A DNA stretch of 64,000 bases, taken from the NCBI GenBank assembly GCA_947493695.1, contig CANLSF010000008.1, positions 173,670 to 237,669 on the forward strand, read 5' to 3'. The stretch's first letter is position 1, and the number at the start of each line of letters is the position of its first letter. The position numbers and the translations under genes are program-made. The stretch comes from an uncultured Kiloniellaceae bacterium (GTDB lineage Bacteria > Pseudomonadota > Alphaproteobacteria > Kiloniellales > Kiloniellaceae). Of the stretch, positions 60,453 through 64,000 are shown piece by piece. The notes under the pieces were generated by a model. The model was not told the origin of the DNA, searched no databases, and was given only the letters and a program-made list of their open reading frames with translations.

Positions 60453-61210
60453 TCAAGTCGTTCACGAGACGCCTAGCCCTGGTGGCCGGTGGTGCGGCCC
60501 TTACCCTGGGTGGCGCCGGTTTGACGCAGATCGGCAAGGCCTATGCCCAAGGCGAGGTAAAGAACGGCGGACGTCTGAAAGGTGTTCTGCGCTTCACCGG
60601 TGAAGCGCCCGCGGAAGATGCCGTGTCAATCTCCAAGGACTCACATATCTGCGGGGTGGGCGAAGTCAATCCGAACCCCCTGACCATCGGCGCCGACGGC
60701 GCGCTGAAAGACGGGGTGGTCGCCCTGCGCAAAGTTGCGTCCGGCAAGCCCTGGCCGGTGGCGATGACCCAGCCGAAGGTCGATCAGAAGCGCTGTCTTT
60801 TCGAGCCTTTTGTGCAGGTCGCGCAAAAGGGTGCGGACCTCACCATCGTCAATCACGATCCGCTGCTGCACAACATCCATACCTACGAGCAGATCGGACG
60901 GGCACGGCGGACGCTCTTTAACATTGCGCAGCCCATGGCCGGGCAAACAGACGTCGCGCCTTTAAAGATGCGTCGGGGCTTTGTCGTCGAGATCGACTGC
61001 GACGCGCACAACTGGATGTCGGCCTGGATCTATACAGCCGATCATCCCTACGTCGCGGCGACAGGCGCTGACGGCCTCTTCGATCTCACTGATGTTCCTG
61101 CGGGAGATCATGAGCTTGTGATGTGGCATCCGATCCTGGGCGAGGTGACCCGCGAGATCACGCTTGCCGCAGGTGAAACCCTTGATCTTTCCCTCGATAT
61201 GAAAGCGTGA
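60449..61210 (+). CDS. Cupredoxin-like exported protein
   Basis: A 253-residue protein with a signal peptide (RRLALVAGG... to KAYAQ, about residue 34; the RR may make it Tat-type). The copper-type residues are H141 and H144 (LLHNIHTYE) and C184, H187 and M190 (CDAHNWMSAW), a Cys-x2-His-x2-Met order close to cupredoxins. The last 60 residues look like a carboxypeptidase-regulatory beta fold (GLFDLTDVPAGDHELVMWHP). Similar proteins sit with MauG-type peroxidases and are often labelled methylamine utilisation proteins. A blue-copper electron carrier is the likely role (inference). Starts in the stop of the cytochrome gene. Confidence 0.75.
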   Translation: MIKSFTRRLALVAGGAALTLGGAGLTQIGKAYAQGEVKNGGRLKGVLRFTGEAPAEDAVSISKDSHICGVGEVNPNPLTIGADGALKDGVVALRKVASGKPWPVAMTQPKVDQKRCLFEPFVQVAQKGADLTIVNHDPLLHNIHTYEQIGRARRTLFNIAQPMAGQTDVAPLKMRRGFVVEIDCDAHNWMSAWIYTADHPYVAATGADGLFDLTDVPAGDHELVMWHPILGEVTREITLAAGETLDLSLDMKA

Positions 61211-61221
61211 GGAGCAGGCGC

Positions 61222-62391
61222 ATGAATTCCAGAACCATGACATCCAGATTACGAAACAAACTCCTGAGTGCGATTGCTTTCACTGCCTTCGCCGCGCTCG
61301 CCTTCACCCATTTCGCCGAAGCACAGAGCGAAGTCAATGAACCGCTCGGCGTCCTGCCACCCATGCCCGTGCCCGAAGACAACCCGATGACCGAGGCGAA
61401 TATCGCTCTCGGCAAACATCTCTTCTTCGATGCGCGTCTTTCGGGCGACGGTTCGATTGGCTGTGTCGATTGCCATGATCCGAAACTCGGTTGGGGGGAC
61501 GGCGCGGATCTTTCCCGCGGCTATCCCGGCACCATGCATTGGCGCAATTCCCAGACCGTGGTCAATTCGGCCTATCTGACCAAGGGCTGGTTCTGGACTT
61601 CTTCCGCCGACACCCTGGAGGCTCAGGCGCACTCGGCGATTTCCGGCGCGCTGGCGGGCAACCTGAAAAAGATCCTCGCCGAGGAACGCATGAAGCAGAT
61701 CCCCGAGTATGTCCGCTTGTTCAAGGAGGTCTGGGACGGCGCGCCGAACTACGACAAGGCACTTGCCTCAATCGCCGCCTACGAGCGCACGATCATTTCG
61801 GATGACAGCCCGTTCGATCTATATATGGGCGGCGACACGGCGGCGATGTCTGAGGCTGCGCTGCGCGGTAAGGGCTTGTTTGAAGGCAAGGCCGGCTGCA
61901 TCGCCTGTCATGAAGGGCCGCTGATGACGGATCAGGAATTCTACAACATCGGCCTGCCGACCAATCCTGCCTTTAGCGAGAACCTCCAGCGCCAGATCGC
62001 CTTCCGCGAACGTATGCGCTCTTCGGGGTTCGAGGAAAAAGACTTCCTGCATCTGGACCGTGACCCGGGTCGTTACCGCAAGACCAAGGACATCGCCGAC
62101 ATCGGCAAGTTCCGCACGCCGCCGCTGCGCTATCTGGCCTATACCGCGCCCTACATGCACAACGGTGTCTTCTTCGATCTGCACGAAGTCGTCGAGTTTT
62201 ATAACAAAGGCGGTGAGCCCGAACCCTTCGGCAACAAAACCGACAAGATTAAGCCTCTTGGTCTGAGTGATGCGGAGGTGGATGATCTCGTGGCCTTCCT
62301 CGACAGTCTCTCCGGTTCGGAAGTTCTCGTCGAACGACCCAAGTCGCCGCCTTACGGTGTGCTGGATTTCCCGATGGAGAATCAATGGTAG
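61222..62391 (+). CDS. MauG/CcpA-type di-haem cytochrome c peroxidase
   Basis: A 389-residue exported di-haem protein. The signal peptide ends near FAEAQ (residue 35). Haem sites are CVDCH (81-85) and CIACH (226-230); GKFRTPPLRYLAYTAPYMHNG (near 294-314) is the C-terminal peroxidase-family signature with haem-ligand residues. ATG at 61222 with GGAG seven bases before is chosen over the GTG at 61207. Peroxidases of this kind (IdrP1, IdrP2) accompany iodate reductase; only one is found here. It could remove peroxide or oxidise a partner protein. Confidence 0.9.
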   Translation: MNSRTMTSRLRNKLLSAIAFTAFAALAFTHFAEAQSEVNEPLGVLPPMPVPEDNPMTEANIALGKHLFFDARLSGDGSIGCVDCHDPKLGWGDGADLSRGYPGTMHWRNSQTVVNSAYLTKGWFWTSSADTLEAQAHSAISGALAGNLKKILAEERMKQIPEYVRLFKEVWDGAPNYDKALASIAAYERTIISDDSPFDLYMGGDTAAMSEAALRGKGLFEGKAGCIACHEGPLMTDQEFYNIGLPTNPAFSENLQRQIAFRERMRSSGFEEKDFLHLDRDPGRYRKTKDIADIGKFRTPPLRYLAYTAPYMHNGVFFDLHEVVEFYNKGGEPEPFGNKTDKIKPLGLSDAEVDDLVAFLDSLSGSEVLVERPKSPPYGVLDFPMENQW

Positions 62392-62430
62392 GAGCGTGAG
62401 TCTTTGAGTGAACTCATGTTCTGAAAGTTA

Positions 62431-62463
62431 CGAAGGCGGGGTTTCTCCCGCCTTCGTTTCGTT
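62431..62463 (+). terminator. Intrinsic terminator of the molybdoenzyme operon
   Basis: CGAAGGCGGG (62431-62440) and CCCGCCTTCG (62447-62456) make a perfect 10-bp stem with a 6-base loop, then TTTCGTT. It separates the operon from a converging TetR gene. Confidence 0.88.
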
Positions 62464-62474
62464 GTCCCTGCGTG

Positions 62475-63101
62475 TCACGGGCGGTCTTCACTGCGTGGCT
62501 GTCTGTCAACCATGGCATAGATTATCTCGAAAAGTTCGTCTCGTGCCTGATTCGAGGTCAGTTCACCGGCGGTCGCCGCATGAGAGAGTGATTCGGCGGC
62601 TCCAATCATCGCCCAGAGTCCGGCCGACGATATCGAACCCGTGCGGGAGAAGGGAAGAAGCGCGGCTCTGCAGCGTTCAATGAACGCGATTTCGTATTCG
62701 CGTTTGATCGCTTCAAGCTCCGGAGAGCCGGCAAGCGCGGCAACTACACCTGGGATCTCACGGCCCTGACGCAGGACACATTCGACATAGGAGGAGGCAA
62801 TCACTCCGGCTCTGCCCGCCAGGCTCTGGGTACTCGTTTTTAGCGCAGCTTCCATGAGTGCGTTCTGCCGCGCGTCGTACTCCTTGTACAATTCAGCAAG
62901 CAAGCCGGACCGCGATCCAAAATGATCGTAAACCACTGGCTTCGTTACGCCCGCTTTCTCGGCCAAATGACCAAGGCTAAGCGCTTCCGTTCCTTCCTCG
63001 CGTATGAGTCCCCAGGCAACGTCAAGAAGCTGGCGAAACCGATCCGCCCTTGCCAATCGCTGCCTTGGAGGAGGCTTTCCGCTTAAGTTTTTTCGAGCCA
63101 C
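62475..63101 (-). CDS. TetR family transcriptional regulator
   Basis: A 208-residue TetR-family repressor. The helix-turn-helix is LSLGHLAEKAGVTKPVVYDHFGSRSGLLAELY (about 42-73). The ligand domain is not recognisable. Start is GTG at 63101. It is divergent from a flavodoxin-fold reductase gene, and a 31-bp near-perfect palindrome lies just upstream of both, so it probably represses itself and the reductase. Confidence 0.9.
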   Translation of the reverse strand: MARKNLSGKPPPRQRLARADRFRQLLDVAWGLIREEGTEALSLGHLAEKAGVTKPVVYDHFGSRSGLLAELYKEYDARQNALMEAALKTSTQSLAGRAGVIASSYVECVLRQGREIPGVVAALAGSPELEAIKREYEIAFIERCRAALLPFSRTGSISSAGLWAMIGAAESLSHAATAGELTSNQARDELFEIIYAMVDRQPRSEDRP

Positions 63102-63111
63102 TTGACATCTT

Positions 63112-63142
63112 ATATACTGTTAGTAAGTTACTAATAGTATAT
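63112..63142. promoter_or_regulatory. TetR operator palindrome
   Basis: ATATACT-G-TTAGTAA, a central G, then TTACTAA-T-AGTATAT. The two arms are exact inverted copies except for one position. TTGACA at 63102-63107 directly before it looks like a plus-strand -35 box. Confidence 0.82.
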
Positions 63143-63183
63143 TAACTATGCTTGAGAAACAACGGGTAAGAGAGGAATTTCCT

Positions 63184-63792
63184 ATGCATGCCCTCATCGT
63201 CGTTGCACATCCCGATCCCAGATCCAAGACTCTCGGCATCGCTATGCAGGTTGCGGAAGGGATCATCGCCTCGGAACAAGGACATTCCTTTGAAGTTGCT
63301 GACCTAGCAGCTGAAGGCTTTGACCCAAGATTTACGTCATCGGATATCGCTGCTCACCTGAGAACCTCAACACCGCCTGACGATGTTGTCGCGGAGCAGG
63401 AAAGGATAGATCGCGCTGATGCGCTTATCCTCGTGTATCCCGTTTACTGGTGGTCAATGCCAGCTCTTCTGAAGGGCTGGATCGATCGGGTTTTCGCTAA
63501 TGGATGGGCTTACGAGGAAGGGCCGGGCCTCAAGTTGAAGAAAAACCTTCACCGTCTCCCGGTTCACCTGATCGCGATTGGTGGCGCAAGCGAACGCACA
63601 TATGCGCGGCACGGATACTTTGGCGCGATGAAGACGCAGATCGACCATGGCATCTTTGACTATTGCGGGGCGCCTGTAAAAACCTCGGAGCTCCTGCTGG
63701 ATTCCAAAACGCCGGATCTCAAATCTCTCATGCATGCCGCGCGCAGCATTGGTGCAAAGGTCTTCCCGGTGTCGGAGCAAAAAGTGGCCTAA
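63184..63792 (+). CDS. Flavodoxin-fold NAD(P)H oxidoreductase (MdaB/NQO-like)
   Basis: A 202-residue protein of the flavodoxin_2 family. It begins HALIVVAHPDPRSKTLG, and the FMN/FAD region has ILVYPVYWWSMPALLKGWIDRVFANGWAY. These are hallmarks of NAD(P)H:quinone reductases and Kef-system ancillary proteins. ATG at 63184 with GAGG ahead is used. It is likely induced by an electrophile or quinone through the divergent TetR repressor. A terminator follows. Confidence 0.9.
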   Translation: MHALIVVAHPDPRSKTLGIAMQVAEGIIASEQGHSFEVADLAAEGFDPRFTSSDIAAHLRTSTPPDDVVAEQERIDRADALILVYPVYWWSMPALLKGWIDRVFANGWAYEEGPGLKLKKNLHRLPVHLIAIGGASERTYARHGYFGAMKTQIDHGIFDYCGAPVKTSELLLDSKTPDLKSLMHAARSIGAKVFPVSEQKVA

Positions 63793-63857
63793 GCAAATCT
63801 TCGGCGTCGGCGCGTCCGTTACGGTTCTGCTTTTCAGAGGGATTGTCTCTAAAAGCA

Positions 63858-63887
63858 CGAAGGCGGGAGTGACCCCGCCTTCGTTTT
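63858..63887 (+). terminator. Intrinsic terminator after the reductase gene
   Basis: CGAAGGCGGG (63858-63867) and CCCGCCTTCG (63874-63883) with TTTT after. The stem is identical to that of the terminator at 62431-62456. Confidence 0.9.
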
Positions 63888-63906
63888 ATCGTCTCTACGG
63901 TTAACC

Positions 63907-64000
63907 TTAGAGAGAAGGTTGGGGCCGCATGTCGTTGGGGTCGATGCCGGCGACGGCGACGGGCTTCTTCATGGCGTCGCGACGGAAAGGTTCGCCCAGC
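63907..64000 (-). CDS. C-terminal fragment of an unidentified protein
   Basis: An open minus-strand frame runs off the right edge and ends in TAA at 63907-63909. The visible tail ends FRRDAMKKPVAVAGIDPND, then MRPQPSL. I do not recognise the family. The terminator at 63858-63887, with A-runs on the other side weak, may serve both genes. Confidence 0.5.
   Translation of the reverse strand, partial: LGEPFRRDAMKKPVAVAGIDPNDMRPQPSL

Overview
The window looks like accessory, catabolism-rich chromosome from a GC-rich Gram-negative bacterium. An alphaproteobacterium, perhaps of the Rhodospirillales/Kiloniellales type and possibly marine, is the best guess. This rests on two TRAP transporters, two sugar ABC systems, an EryD-like SorC regulator, a znuACB-zur locus and an AioBA-like oxidoreductase. 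Taxonomy is inferred from gene content only. No rRNA, tRNA, CRISPR array or insertion sequence was recognised.

Layout. 1-2.6 kb: the end of a CoA-transferase, a GST-like protein and a multicopper oxidase. 2.6-9.1 kb: RidA, a DadA-like oxidase, a 12-TM-type membrane protein of unknown role and TRAP system 1. 9.1-12.0 kb: an Lrp-type regulator divergent from arginase and ornithine aminotransferase. 12.1-12.7 kb: a very short AAA+ ATPase. 12.9-23.2 kb: a minus-strand cluster with a kinase and regulator closely resembling E. coli YihV and YihW, a LacD/YihT-like aldolase, a fucose-isomerase-family protein, a GH31 glycosidase, an SDR and TRAP system 2. I read it as a sulfoglycolytic EMP-type pathway, or a close relative for another acidic sugar, with non-standard isomerase and glycosidase. 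23.4-27.0 kb: znuA, znuC, znuB and zur, with a Zur-like box.

27.0-41.1 kb: a proline-racemase-family enzyme, an SDR and a myo-inositol locus (iolJ, iolB, iolC, iolD, two Gfo/Idh/MocA dehydrogenases, iolE, a LacI regulator and an inositol-type ABC transporter). Two identical 22-bp palindromes at its two divergent promoters tie the locus together. iolA is not in the window. 41.2-52.4 kb: a second polyol locus with a SorC regulator, CUT1 ABC transporter, SDR, FGGY kinase, EgsA/AraM-like dehydrogenase, GpsA-like dehydrogenase and RpiB. It recalls erythritol loci but lacks EryB and EryC.

52.4-64.0 kb: a ferredoxin-NADP reductase behind a Fur-like sequence, a nitroreductase, an ECF sigma/anti-sigma pair, and an arsenite-oxidase/iodate-reductase-type molybdoenzyme (Rieske plus Mo subunit). 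With the molybdoenzyme sit a di-haem cytochrome c, a cupredoxin-like protein and a MauG/CcpA-type di-haem peroxidase. A TetR/flavodoxin-fold reductase pair follows around a 31-bp palindrome, and a truncated gene closes the window. The main shared theme is uptake and breakdown of small organic solutes (amino acids, acidic sugars, polyols), with one respiratory or detoxification redox module at the right end.
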